Shown: positions 8,223 to 17,079, counted from the stretch's first letter. The stretch is 44,932 nucleotides of DNA from an uncultured Collinsella sp. (GCA_937995345.1 CALKKS010000032.1:1-44932), one strand, 5' to 3'. Notes: a model not told the origin generated them from the sequence alone. Made by a program: numbers and translations.

Positions 8223-8485
8223 TAGGCGATCTCGGCGCGAGCGGCCTCGATAGCGCGCGTAAGCTGATCGGCGCAAGAGGTCTTTTTCATACCGCAGGTA
8301 TTACCGGCGAGAACCTCGATTACGCGATCGGTGGGAGCGCCCTCGACCAGCCTGGAGATGGCTTTGAGGTTGCCATCGCAGCCGCCGGTAAACTCGACAC
8401 CCAGCACCTTGCTGCCGTCATCGGAAAGGTCAAGGTGGATATTGCGAGAACATACACCCTGAGGCTTGTAGTCAAAACTAATCAT
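8222..8485 (-). CDS. TSCPD domain protein (TIGR03905-like)
   Basis: A small 87-residue cytosolic protein resembling the TSCPD family. These stand-alone proteins match the domain found at the C-terminus of vitamin B12-dependent ribonucleotide reductases. Conserved cysteines are visible: the GVCSRN motif near residue 12, TGGCDGN near 36, NTCGMKKTSCADQ near 63-72. They probably bind metal, but the biochemical role is not established. AGGGG lies 6 nt before the ATG. The stop codon overlaps the start of the Tat lipoprotein gene by one base. Confidence 0.85.
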   Translation of the reverse strand: MISFDYKPQGVCSRNIHLDLSDDGSKVLGVEFTGGCDGNLKAISRLVEGAPTDRVIEVLAGNTCGMKKTSCADQLTRAIEAARAEIA

Positions 8486-8598
8486 TGAGATCCCCTCTCG
8501 TAAAGCAATTTCAGACGTCTATTATCCCCGCCCGGTCCGACTTATTAGCGCAAGCACCGATTCAACATCCTACGATGCATGGACTCGTGGGAGCAAGA

Positions 8599-10398
8599 TT
8601 AGCAGTCCGCACCCTGTGCGTGGACCGTGCGCTTCTCCCGATACATATTGTGGTCGGCGACACGATATACATCGGCCAACGTATCTCCAGCCGTCTCGAC
8701 GGTCGCCACGCCAATCGATGCGCTGACCGTCAGGGCCTCATCGCTTACCGCGGCAAGACCGAGACGAAGATCCTGTTCCAGCCCGAGCGCAGACTCGTTG
8801 TCAGTATGGGGGCAAACCAGCAAAAACTCGTCGCCGCCAAGGCGCATCGGCAGATAATCCGCACCAGCCACCCGCCGCAGCACGGACGCCGTCCGTCGCA
8901 GCAGTTCATCCCCCATCTCGTGACCATAGATGTCGTTGGTCCGCTTGAGATAATTGCAGTCCAACATAATCACGCTCACGGGCAAGTCCTCGTTTACCAG
9001 GCTATCTCCGCGCGATTCAAGATAGTTGCGGTTGCGAAGCCCCGTCAGTTTGTCTTGATATGACAGCTCCTCGGCATGCTTGACCATCGATATGTTGTGC
9101 GTCGCCACGACGACCGACTCCAGCCGGCCTTGCTCATCGCGATGCTGGGGGACAACCTGTAGCGAGTACCAGGCGCCTCGACAATCTCGCACCTCGGCAG
9201 CCAAGTACGGTACGCCCTCCATACGTTCACGAAGCGTACTTATATCTACGAGTCCCACAACCGCTTCGCGGCTTTTGGGGCTCACGATATCCCGGCAGAC
9301 CGTGTCCATAAAGTCATATGCCTCGCTGTGCTCGGCAAATATCTTCGCTATCGCCGGCGACATATTGATCCCCTCGATCTCGAGAGTGTCGAGATGCAAA
9401 AGGAAGGTCGACTCATACGTGGAACTGATGGCATTGATGATGCCAAGCTGCTTGTCCTTTTCGGCCAAGTTGCGACGATCGGCAATACTACGTGCCAACA
9501 GCACCACGACCCAAAACGCAAGGCACACCAAGACGCCAGCGGCGACAAATGTGATCCTGCCAGACATGACCTCAGATTTGGGATATAGCGCAAACAGGCG
9601 GTAGTCCTTGTATGCCGCACGTACGGCGTACCATTTGTCTCCTCGATATTCGATGCGCGTCAGGCCGTCGTCTTTCCACTCAACTCCTGCGCTGGTGAGG
9701 AGTCGGGCGAGCGACACGTCAGTATCGGCACTGTTGGACGAGACAATCTCCGCACCCTCCATAACAAGCACCGTGGGGCCCTGGTGGAAGGTGCTGTTCG
9801 AAAGCACGTCGGCTATGGTATATGAATAGTCGTCCGCCGTATCGGGAACAAATGAGCGGTATGCCAGGGCAACACCGTCGCCATACGGGACAGCACAGAC
9901 GGCAAAAACGACACCACGGCGCTCGACGACAGTTGAGTAGGACACTTTGGAACCTTGATACATCGATACGACCGACGAACAGGCCAGCTCCTCTCGCCAC
10001 AACATGAGCGGATCGCGACCATCGATGTCGTAGTGGGCAGCCATATGGCCATCGGAGTCCATGACCATCAGCCCCGAAAGGTTCTCGGCATGGACAAATT
10101 GCTCGATAAGATCGTCGTTAACCTCAACGCGGTCAGAGGACAGGAACGTCGCAAACGATTCGACCGCGGCGAGCAAATCGTGCGTCGCCTCGGTTTTTCT
10201 CCCCTGTTCGTAGCGGTCATATTTTTCGCAAGCGTTTTCCAAAAACACCATGGTTTCTTGGCCAAACCCAAGCGTTTTTTCGAGGCAGCGATGGGTTCCA
10301 ACTGTATACAACAGGCCTAACAAGACGGCGCTGACAATAACGCTGGCAGCTATGACGGTCAGAGCCTTTCGACTCAAGCGGTGCTCATCATTTGTCAT
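8599..10398 (-). CDS. membrane diguanylate cyclase with extracellular sensor and PAS-like domain
   Basis: A 599-residue protein. TM1 lies near residues 12-32. An extracytoplasmic sensor region spans about 35-280 and TM2 about 282-303. A PAS-like region (about 318-445) leads to a C-terminal GGDEF domain. The active-site motif is intact (GGDEF at 521-525), with the expected DKLTGLRNR entry and SIGVA block, so it should make cyclic di-GMP from GTP. No RxxD inhibitory site is visible at the usual place. Its ATG overlaps the stop of the preceding substrate-binding protein gene (ATGA), so the two are translated together. The likely role is ligand-dependent c-di-GMP signalling. Confidence 0.93.
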   Translation of the reverse strand: MTNDEHRLSRKALTVIAASVIVSAVLLGLLYTVGTHRCLEKTLGFGQETMVFLENACEKYDRYEQGRKTEATHDLLAAVESFATFLSSDRVEVNDDLIEQFVHAENLSGLMVMDSDGHMAAHYDIDGRDPLMLWREELACSSVVSMYQGSKVSYSTVVERRGVVFAVCAVPYGDGVALAYRSFVPDTADDYSYTIADVLSNSTFHQGPTVLVMEGAEIVSSNSADTDVSLARLLTSAGVEWKDDGLTRIEYRGDKWYAVRAAYKDYRLFALYPKSEVMSGRITFVAAGVLVCLAFWVVVLLARSIADRRNLAEKDKQLGIINAISSTYESTFLLHLDTLEIEGINMSPAIAKIFAEHSEAYDFMDTVCRDIVSPKSREAVVGLVDISTLRERMEGVPYLAAEVRDCRGAWYSLQVVPQHRDEQGRLESVVVATHNISMVKHAEELSYQDKLTGLRNRNYLESRGDSLVNEDLPVSVIMLDCNYLKRTNDIYGHEMGDELLRRTASVLRRVAGADYLPMRLGGDEFLLVCPHTDNESALGLEQDLRLGLAAVSDEALTVSASIGVATVETAGDTLADVYRVADHNMYREKRTVHAQGADC

Positions 10399-11231
10399 TG
10401 ATTTACTCCTTGCCCGCCCGTCGTCGCTCCTGTCTTGTAATTGCCCACAATACGGTCAATCGTGCCATCTCGATCCATGTCGAACAGCGCGGTATTGAGG
10501 TTTTTGACGTACTCTCCCTCATAGGCATCATCAAACGCGACGCCCAGGTCAACCGTCATAACATTGTCAGCAAACACACGGTAAACGCCGGGATACTGAG
10601 CAACGAGTCGGTCAAGCGACTGAACATCCGCCATCCAGCAGTCAACGTACCCTTTGGCTAGAGCGGCTTTGCAGAGTTCGGCAGAGCCATATGATTTGGT
10701 TTGAACGTCCGACGAGACCCCCAGATCCCCCGCAAGCAATCGGCGTTCACTCACCGAACCCGCAATCACCGCAATGGTCTTACTTCCATCGAGATGTGCC
10801 AAGGACTTGATGCCACTCGTTTTCTTGGTGGCAACCGAGACCGTCAGGGTTAGATACGGCTCGGTCCAGTAATACTTATCCTCGCGATAACAAGGCGAAT
10901 AATCACACCACAGGCAATCGATATCACCGTTTTTGAGCAGCCGGTCGCGATCGTTCCAGTCAATATCGACAAACTGTGGCTTGAGCCCTGCACGCTCACA
11001 CGCCTCGCGGGCGATATCGATATCGATACCGGCGTAATCGCCCGTGGTATCGACATACACATAGGGGTCGTTATCCGTAACGCCGATTTTGAGCACCGGG
11101 AGATCTCTGTCAGCTTCATTCGAGGAGGAAGAACTGCTTCGAACGGTATACGTCAGGGCGCCCGCACAGACGGCAACAAGGAGTATGAGCGTAAACGAGA
11201 CGATGGTGGCCCGCTTGATGCGTCTGGGCAC
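10395..11231 (-). CDS. membrane-anchored solute-binding protein (SBP_bac_3 family)
   Basis: A periplasmic-binding-protein fold of the family that binds polar amino acids and related solutes. It has an N-terminal basic stretch and hydrophobic anchor (residues about 10-29), a Ser-rich linker, then the family opening VLKIGVTDNDPYVYVD, GIDIDIAREACERAGLKP, and the hinge segments near SVATKKTSG and VDLGVAFD. No lipobox is evident, so it is probably a signal anchor. GTG 11231 is chosen because AAAGGGGG precedes it. ATGs at 11267 or 11285 are alternatives without good ribosome sites. No ABC permease or ATPase gene is nearby. Instead the gene overlaps the diguanylate cyclase gene, suggesting a sensory rather than transport role. 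Confidence 0.85.
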   Translation of the reverse strand: MPRRIKRATIVSFTLILLVAVCAGALTYTVRSSSSSSNEADRDLPVLKIGVTDNDPYVYVDTTGDYAGIDIDIAREACERAGLKPQFVDIDWNDRDRLLKNGDIDCLWCDYSPCYREDKYYWTEPYLTLTVSVATKKTSGIKSLAHLDGSKTIAVIAGSVSERRLLAGDLGVSSDVQTKSYGSAELCKAALAKGYVDCWMADVQSLDRLVAQYPGVYRVFADNVMTVDLGVAFDDAYEGEYVKNLNTALFDMDRDGTIDRIVGNYKTGATTGGQGVNQ

Positions 11232-11268
11232 GTGCCCCCTTTCATCGAAACAGCAGTCGGAGTTCATT

Positions 11269-11298
11269 TTATTACCCGGGCGCATATGCGACAGTAAA
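11269..11298 (-). promoter_or_regulatory. candidate promoter for the SBP-cyclase operon
   Basis: Minus strand: -35 TTTACT (11293-11298), 18-nt spacer, -10 TAATAA (11269-11274), starting inside the T-run of the purB terminator. If it is used, the transcript begins downstream of the upstream ATG candidates, which supports the GTG 11231 start. Confidence 0.35.
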
Positions 11299-11330
11299 AA
11301 AGCGCCTCGCCCAAGACGGGCAAGGCGCCA
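11295..11330 (-). terminator. rho-independent terminator of purB
   Basis: Minus strand GCGCCTTGCCC pairs with GGGCGAGGCGC (one G-T pair, loop GTCTT), followed by six T. Confidence 0.88.
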
Positions 11331-11371
11331 AAGGTTGAAATGCATCCGCAAGCGGTCGAATTAGGTTAACC

Positions 11372-12718
11372 CTACTCGAAGCTCAGCTGCTCCAAGCGAT
11401 CGAAGACCGTATCGATGCGGGTGAGGAAGTCCCACGGGTCAAAGATCTCGTCGAGCTTCTCCTGGCTGACGGTGCAGCGCGGATCGGCCTCGAGACGCTC
11501 CTTAAAGGTGGGTCCAGAGACACAATCCTGCACCTCGTGCCAGGTGGCCATGGCGTTTTCCTGCACGATAGCGTAGGCGTCCTCGCGGGTAATGCCCGTG
11601 TCGACGAGGGCAAGCAGCACCTTAGAGGAGAAGATGAGGCCGCGGGTCTTGTTGAGGTTGGCCATCATGCGGGCCGGATACAGCTGTAGGCCGTCGATAA
11701 CGCGAATGAGGCACTGAAACATATGGTCAAGCGCGATGAAGCTATCGGCCTGGGCGACACGCTCTGCGGAAGAGTGCGAAATGTCGCGCTCATGCCACAG
11801 GGCAACGTTGTCAAAGGCGACCTGGGCGTTGGACTTCACGACGCGCGACAGGCCGCAGACCTTCTCCATGGTGATGGGGTTGCGCTTGTGCGGCATGGCG
11901 GAGCTGCCCTTTTGGCCCTTGCGGAAGGGCTCCTCGGCCTCGAGCGTATCGGTCTTCTGCAGGTTGCGGACCTCGGTCGCGATGCGCTCGCAGGTGGCCG
12001 CTGTAGTGGCAAGCACGCCGGCAAGGTAGGCGTGGTGATCGCGGCTGATGACCTGCGTGGACAGCGGATCGTGGACCAGGCCCAAGTGCTCGCAGACGTA
12101 CTCCTCGACGAACGGCTCGATGGAGCTGTAGGTGCCGACGGCACCGGAAATGGCACCGAAGGCAACATTCTTGCGAGCGTCCTCAAGACGATCAAGGTCG
12201 CGCTTGAGTTCCCATGCCCAAGAGCCAAACTTCATGCCGAAGGTCATCGGCTCAGCATGGATGCCATGGGTGCGGCCGGCGCAGAGCGTATTGCGCTCCT
12301 CGAAGGCGCGGCGCTTGCAGATCACGCCGAGCTTCTTGACGTCCTCGATAATCAGGTCGCACGCCTGAGTAAGCTGATAGCACAGAGCGGTATCGCCCAG
12401 ATCGGAGCTGGTCATACCGTAGTGAACCCAGCGACTAGGCTTGGGCTCGCCCTCGGGAACATCGGCGTCGATATATTCCTTCATGTTGGTCAGGAAGGCG
12501 ATGACATCGTGGCGCGTGACCTCCTCGATCTCGTCAACCTTCGCCTTCTCAAAGTTGGCGTGGTCGCGAATCCACTGGGCCTCTTCTTTGGAAATACCGA
12601 TCTTGCCGAGCTCCGCCTGAGCCTCGCAGGCCAGGACCTCAATCTCCTGCCAAATGGCGTACTTGTTCTCGAGGGAGAAGATGTGTCCCATCTCCGGGCG
12701 GGTATAGCGATCGATCAT
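11372..12718 (-). CDS. purB: adenylosuccinate lyase
   Basis: PurB cleaves SAICAR and adenylosuccinate, releasing fumarate, in IMP and AMP synthesis. The 448-residue product carries the fumarase/aspartase superfamily signature GSSAMPHKRNPI (about residue 270), the MTSSDLGDTA block, and AGRTHGIHAEP with a catalytic His. ATG 12718 is chosen because AAAGGAG lies 5 nt upstream; a frame extending to 12784 has no such site. A TACAAT -10-like box lies at 12763-12768 without a clear -35. The gene ends at a strong terminator, so it is a single-gene unit. It uses the product of purC, encoded about 7 kb away. Confidence 0.97.
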   Translation of the reverse strand: MIDRYTRPEMGHIFSLENKYAIWQEIEVLACEAQAELGKIGISKEEAQWIRDHANFEKAKVDEIEEVTRHDVIAFLTNMKEYIDADVPEGEPKPSRWVHYGMTSSDLGDTALCYQLTQACDLIIEDVKKLGVICKRRAFEERNTLCAGRTHGIHAEPMTFGMKFGSWAWELKRDLDRLEDARKNVAFGAISGAVGTYSSIEPFVEEYVCEHLGLVHDPLSTQVISRDHHAYLAGVLATTAATCERIATEVRNLQKTDTLEAEEPFRKGQKGSSAMPHKRNPITMEKVCGLSRVVKSNAQVAFDNVALWHERDISHSSAERVAQADSFIALDHMFQCLIRVIDGLQLYPARMMANLNKTRGLIFSSKVLLALVDTGITREDAYAIVQENAMATWHEVQDCVSGPTFKERLEADPRCTVSQEKLDEIFDPWDFLTRIDTVFDRLEQLSFE

Positions 12719-12837
12719 AGCGGCTCCTTTTTGGTTATTGGCACGTTGGTCGTAACCCAACCATTGTACCGTGCGCGGGTGCAAGTATGGGTTGCAGGCA
12801 TTAACCTAACATTTTGCCGCAAGAGCGGCCATGAGGA

Positions 12838-13105
12838 CGTCCGCGTATTTGCGAAGCAAATACGCGCTGGCTTCAGGCGACACGCCCGAACCTACGCCCA
12901 TGCGCGGTCAAAATGGGTTGAATCCGACGCTCCCGACTGTCTCCCGTGCTCGGTGGAGTGGGCAACGGGATGTCCGCGTATTTGCTTCGCAAATCCGTAC
13001 CGGCTTCAGGCGGCATCTCCCGGTCCGGGGAAGCGGCGGTAACGTCGGTTGAATCCGCTTTTCCCAAAATCCGCCCTGGTCGATGAAGCGGGCAACGGGA
13101 CATCC
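12838..13105. repeat. tandem ~130-bp repeat carrying tRNA-Gly 3'-end copies
   Basis: Three units start at the motif TCCGCGTATTTGC (12840, 12973, 13103; period about 130-133 bp). Each has a hairpin: GCGTATTTGC-GAA-GCAAATACGC (12843-12865, perfect 10-bp stem), and ATTTGC-TTC-GCAAAT in the others. A CCGGCTTCAGGCG-like tail and GGTTGAATCCG follow in the first two units. Units two and three are preceded by copies of the tRNA-Gly 3' end, at 12954-12970 (16 of 17 bases, including CCA) and 13087-13101 (15 of 15). The orientation is that of the tRNA. Nothing here looks coding. Confidence 0.8.
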
Positions 13106-13168
13106 GCGTATTTGCTTCGCAAATCCGCACCGGCTGCGGTCGCCTATCGGCGCCCTTGCCTGCTCGCT

Positions 13169-13187
13169 ATAAACGCTTCGCGTTTAT
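13169..13187. other. perfect 8-bp TTC-loop hairpin
   Basis: ATAAACGC-TTC-GCGTTTAT. It occupies the same relative place beside tRNA-Gly as the TTC-loop hairpins at 1380-1425 beside tRNA-Lys. Confidence 0.6.
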
Positions 13188-13204
13188 TTAACGCTCGCAC
13201 CCTG

Positions 13205-13220
13205 GCGGGTTCGAGTCCCG
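13205..13220 (+). repeat. inverted copy of the tRNA-Gly T-arm
   Basis: GCGGGTTCGAGTCCCG is identical to the T-arm of tRNA-Gly but on the opposite strand, about 70 bp downstream of the tRNA and beyond its terminator. It parallels the T-arm mimic at 1444-1459 next to tRNA-Lys. Confidence 0.7.
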
Positions 13221-13230
13221 GCACTTTATT

Positions 13231-13273
13231 GAAAAAAGCACGGCACCGCGATGGTGCCGTGCTTGTGCTTTTT
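13231..13273 (-). terminator. terminator of tRNA-Gly
   Basis: AAGCACGGCACC (13236-13247) pairs with GGTGCCGTGCTT (13253-13264), followed on the minus strand by six T. Confidence 0.88.
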
Positions 13274-13275
13274 AC

Positions 13276-13350
13276 TGGAGCGGGCAACGGGACTCGAACC
13301 CGCGAGTGTCAGCTTGGGAAGCTGATGCCTTACCACTTGGCGATGCCCGC
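13276..13350 (-). tRNA. tRNA-Gly (anticodon CCC)
   Basis: The minus strand folds as a cloverleaf: acceptor GCGGGCA with TGCCCGC, anticodon stem TCAGC/GCTGA with loop TTCCCAA (anticodon CCC), T-arm GCGGG-TTCGAGT-CCCGT. The CCA is encoded (13276-13278). It reads GGG glycine codons. It has its own promoter and terminator, and pieces of it are repeated downstream. Confidence 0.95.
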
Positions 13351-13363
13351 TTGTGTGTTGGCT

Positions 13364-13393
13364 AGTATAACGCGGTTGTCTTGTTCGATACAA
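13364..13393 (-). promoter_or_regulatory. promoter of tRNA-Gly
   Basis: Minus strand: -35 TTGTAT (13388-13393), 18-nt spacer, -10 TATACT (13364-13369), 14 nt before the tRNA. Confidence 0.55.
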
Positions 13394-13647
13394 GGGTGTC
13401 GGTGCTTGTTTTAGCTGTGGAGAATCGTTTGAAAACTGCGCCAATTGTGGAGATGAAGACCTTTGTCTTTCTTTTCTTACCATCTTCTACCTGCGCTTTT
13501 ATCTGATTGTTGTATTTGAGCTCGATTTGTCAGAAATCGGGCAAGCTTTTGGTCAGCTTCTGGTACTTACCCGCATGAACCATGGCGGTAGCCTCATCCC
13601 AAGCGCCGCGGCCTCCCCGTGCGGCGCACAAGGGATAAGGAGCAGCC
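13394..13647 (+). other. adhesin leader region with hairpin before the ribosome site
   Basis: About 250 bp between the tRNA-Gly promoter and the adhesin. The first part is AT-rich. GCGCCGC (13603-13609) pairs with GCGGCGC (13621-13627), ending 9 nt before AAGGAG (13637-13642). A clear promoter or known riboswitch was not recognised. Confidence 0.4.
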
Positions 13648-16600
13648 ATGTCCAACGCACCCACGCACTCTGTCCACAGCGCAATCGCAACAGGTCCGCT
13701 GCTCCTGCTCCTCTTTTTTCTGATCGGCTGCCTGGCCCCAGGGGCCGCACTCGCCGTCGACGGGAGTGACGCCCTTAATTTCCGCACCATAAGCGACGGT
13801 TGCGGCCCCTTCGGTGTCGGTAAATACGAGGCACAGGACACTTCGATTTCGTACTGTATGAATCAAGACTGCCCCGGTCCCAGCAAGCCGGGAGGACCAT
13901 GGCGCACATATGACCAGGGCTGGACATGGCTCGATGACGAATTTGCCGCCATCGTCTGTCACGGATACCCCTCCAGTACATCCTTTGGCGGCTACAATCT
14001 GTCGCCCGATCTCGCCCGTGCCGCCACCCAGATTGCCGTGTGGATGCTCAACGGAACCACGCGCCCCGACGGCACCTATTCGTATACAAATAGCAAGGGA
14101 GTTGCCAGGAGCGGTAGGTTTTACGAAAACGCCGAAGCCGTAGCGGCTGCACGTTGGCTCTACGACAGCGCTAAGTCCGGATCCATTAAGGCAGCCCCAC
14201 ATCGAGCCAGGCGTTATCACGGCCCGGTCTCGGGCGAAGGTCGACACCAGGACATGCTCTATGTTCTGCCCGCCGTCTCCGCATCTTTCCAAAAACAATC
14301 GTCGCAGGCCGACATCACCGCCGGTAACGACACCTACAGACTCGGTGGCGCAACCTTCGATATCTTTGAAAGTGCGAGCGATGCACGTGTCGGCACTATC
14401 CAGATGGACGATAACGGGCGTGCACAAGCAACTCTTTTGCCCAATACGGCATATTACCTGGCCGAAACCAAAGCCCCGGCTGGCTATATCCCCCGAAGCG
14501 ACCGAATAGCCTTCACCACACAAAACAGCGGCGAACATGTCACCGTCAATGAGCAGCCCGGCACCATCACCTTGCGTATTGCAAAAATCGATGCTGCCAC
14601 GGACGCCGGCGCCCAAGTTGGGGCGTCGCTTGCGGGCGCTGAATTCACCTGCGTCTCGCAATCAACTCCCGGCTGGACTCGCACCCTTACGACCGACGAA
14701 AACGGACGGGCGATCCTCAATGACGTTCCTCTGGGCACCTTTACCATCTATGAATCGAAAGCACCCGAGGGCTACCTGATTTCAAACGACTGTTGGAGCT
14801 ACACCGTCGGTGCCGAGCAGCTCGGAGATACGGGCATCGTTGAGCTCGAAAGCCGTATTCCCAACACCCCCATCGCCTTTGACCTTGAAATCTCGAAGTT
14901 TAAGGACCATGGCGATAACGATGAGTCCGGCCTTGAGCAGCCGGCGGGAGGCGTCGTTTTTGAAGTTGTCAGCAATAGCTCCCAACAAGTCGTCGGCACG
15001 TTGACTACAAACGTTTACGGCTTTGCCTCCACCAAAGACCAGCCCGAAGCGTGGTTTGGAGCAGGCAAGCGACCCGCCGGCGCTCACGGTGCCATTCCCT
15101 ACGACCGCGCGGGCTACACCGTTCGCGAGGTCGCAGAAACGGTCCCTGAAGGATTTAAGCAAGCAGGGGAATGGACCATCACAGCAGAGCAGACCGCAGA
15201 CGGCGCCGAGCTTCAGTACATCATTGACAACCATGCCCTATCGACGCACCTTCAAATCGTAAAGCGCGATGCTCAGACCGGCGGCACCGTACCACTTGCC
15301 GGCTTTACGTTCCAGCTGCTCGATAGCCACCACGAGCCCGTCTCGCAAACATGTTGGTATCCGGCCCACAATGTAATGAATACCTTCACAACCGATACAA
15401 CCGGCGCCGTCACGCTGCCCGAACCACTTAATCCCGGAACATACTACGTGCACGAGACATCGGCCAAGGAACCGTATCTGCGCGGAGAAGACCTGGAGAT
15501 AACGATTCTCGCCGACAGAAATCTGACACCGGTCGCCGTCGCCTCGTTCTATGACGACGCCGCGACCGGAAGCATCGAAATCATTAAGACGGATGCTGTA
15601 GATGGGCGCACCCTCGCTGGAGCCACGTTTGACATCCGCGCTAGCGGCGACATCGTGCGGGCCGACGACAGCATCGTCGCCCTGGACGGCGAAACCGTCG
15701 CCACCGTTACAACCGACGAACGGGGGTATGCGCGAGTCGACCATCTTTCGCTGGGATGCGGTACCGCCACCTACGAGGTCGTCGAGACACAAGCGCCCGA
15801 AGGCTATCTGCTCAACCCAACCCCACATACTGTGAAGTTGTCGTACGCTGACCAGCAAACGCCCGTGATCGAAATGCACCTTGACGTTTCCAACGACTAC
15901 ACCAAGATCGATGTCTCCAAAGTCGACGCGTGCGGAGGCCAGGAAGTGACAGGCGCCGAGCTTGTCCTCTGCGACTCCAATGGCAACGAAATCGATTCTT
16001 GGACTTCATCCGGCAAACCGCACCACATTGAGCACCTTACACCCGGCACCTACACCCTGCGCGAAACGATGTCTCCGCGTACCTACGACCTTGCCGAAGA
16101 GATAACGTTTGAAGTAAAGGCTACGGGAGAAGTTCAAACCATAGCCATGAAGGATACCCCCATCGAGATCAGGGGAAGCGTCGATAAGCGCCAAGAGATT
16201 GCACAGCCAGTCACAAGCAAACTCGTTGCCAACGGCGACGGAAAAAACCGAGCCAAAGCACGGGCCAATACGCAAGGCGCCTTCTCCTATACCATCGACG
16301 CCAAAAATGAGTCGAGCACCTGGGTCGACGAGTTGACCATCACCGACGACCTTGAGTGCGCCAAAGATGGCGCAGCGAAACTTGTTGCCGTTGAAACCCC
16401 TATTGCGGTCGGTGATCTAAACGGGCTGTGCAACGTGTGGTATCGAACGTCACCGGCAGGAACAAGCGATACGGAAAAGCAGGTCAATGCAATGCTTGAC
16501 GACGGGCACAGCAATCCTTGGCTCGAAACGGAAGAGGTTACAAAGCTGCTGGGCGACGATGCGCGTCTCGTCGATTACGACGGGTGGCACCTATGGAAAG

Positions 16601-17079
16601 CAGATATCCCGACGGACAAGTCCGCCACGCTCGACACGAAAGAGATTGATCTTACAGACGACGCCGTCATCACGGGCATCCGTTTTGAATACGGTGCGGT
16701 AACCGCCGACTTTACAACCAGAAGCGAGGCGGGCTCTTGGACCCGGGATGACCTTAAAGACGAACACGACGATCTTGACGATGCCAAGGCGACCCTTAAC
16801 TCGGATGCCCGAGGCGCAGTCGTGCATATGCAGGCAACGTCGTCCTATACGCCCCAAACCGCACTTGCCAACAGTGCGCGCGTCGATCTTTGCCGCAACG
16901 GCGGTGGCGATAAACTCGAGGCGCATGACGAGGACCGTGTCATCCAACGATGCGCTCTGCCTCAGAACCTGCCGGCAACGGGATCTGTTGCCGTCGCCGC
17001 ATGCATCACCGCACTCCTGACCTCGGGCACTGCAGCCATATGGTTCGCTCGCTTTAGGTCAGCCACAAGGAAGCGCTAG
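13648..17079 (+). CDS. LPXTG-anchored surface adhesin with thioester domain and CnaB repeats
   Basis: A 1143-residue cell-wall protein. The signal peptide probably ends at Ala36. Residues 45-200 look like a thioester domain: Cys70 (SYCMN) and Gln128 in TQIAVW are placed like the residues of the internal Cys-Gln thioester that bonds covalently to host targets. About six SpaA/CnaB-like domains follow (about 213-860). Each ends in a strand with the Glu of a Lys-Asn/Asp isopeptide site, such as YYLAETKAPAGY, IYESKAPEGY and VVETQAPEGY. A longer C-terminal domain (about 865-1100) leads to LPATG (1108-1112), a TM helix and an RKR tail, a sortase A-type signal. No sortase gene is adjacent. AAGGAG is 5 nt before the ATG. 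A role in attachment to host or mucus is inferred. Confidence 0.9.
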   Translation: MSNAPTHSVHSAIATGPLLLLLFFLIGCLAPGAALAVDGSDALNFRTISDGCGPFGVGKYEAQDTSISYCMNQDCPGPSKPGGPWRTYDQGWTWLDDEFAAIVCHGYPSSTSFGGYNLSPDLARAATQIAVWMLNGTTRPDGTYSYTNSKGVARSGRFYENAEAVAAARWLYDSAKSGSIKAAPHRARRYHGPVSGEGRHQDMLYVLPAVSASFQKQSSQADITAGNDTYRLGGATFDIFESASDARVGTIQMDDNGRAQATLLPNTAYYLAETKAPAGYIPRSDRIAFTTQNSGEHVTVNEQPGTITLRIAKIDAATDAGAQVGASLAGAEFTCVSQSTPGWTRTLTTDENGRAILNDVPLGTFTIYESKAPEGYLISNDCWSYTVGAEQLGDTGIVELESRIPNTPIAFDLEISKFKDHGDNDESGLEQPAGGVVFEVVSNSSQQVVGTLTTNVYGFASTKDQPEAWFGAGKRPAGAHGAIPYDRAGYTVREVAETVPEGFKQAGEWTITAEQTADGAELQYIIDNHALSTHLQIVKRDAQTGGTVPLAGFTFQLLDSHHEPVSQTCWYPAHNVMNTFTTDTTGAVTLPEPLNPGTYYVHETSAKEPYLRGEDLEITILADRNLTPVAVASFYDDAATGSIEIIKTDAVDGRTLAGATFDIRASGDIVRADDSIVALDGETVATVTTDERGYARVDHLSLGCGTATYEVVETQAPEGYLLNPTPHTVKLSYADQQTPVIEMHLDVSNDYTKIDVSKVDACGGQEVTGAELVLCDSNGNEIDSWTSSGKPHHIEHLTPGTYTLRETMSPRTYDLAEEITFEVKATGEVQTIAMKDTPIEIRGSVDKRQEIAQPVTSKLVANGDGKNRAKARANTQGAFSYTIDAKNESSTWVDELTITDDLECAKDGAAKLVAVETPIAVGDLNGLCNVWYRTSPAGTSDTEKQVNAMLDDGHSNPWLETEEVTKLLGDDARLVDYDGWHLWKADIPTDKSATLDTKEIDLTDDAVITGIRFEYGAVTADFTTRSEAGSWTRDDLKDEHDDLDDAKATLNSDARGAVVHMQATSSYTPQTALANSARVDLCRNGGGDKLEAHDEDRVIQRCALPQNLPATGSVAVAACITALLTSGTAAIWFARFRSATRKR

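Noticed and set aside
12838..13105. CRISPR array in the repeat region
   Set aside because: Repeat units are about 130 bp with only three copies and contain tRNA pieces, not short repeats with unique spacers.
13394..13647. c-di-GMP riboswitch in front of the adhesin
   Set aside because: A diguanylate cyclase is nearby, but I could not find the class I or II core motifs; only a GC hairpin is present.
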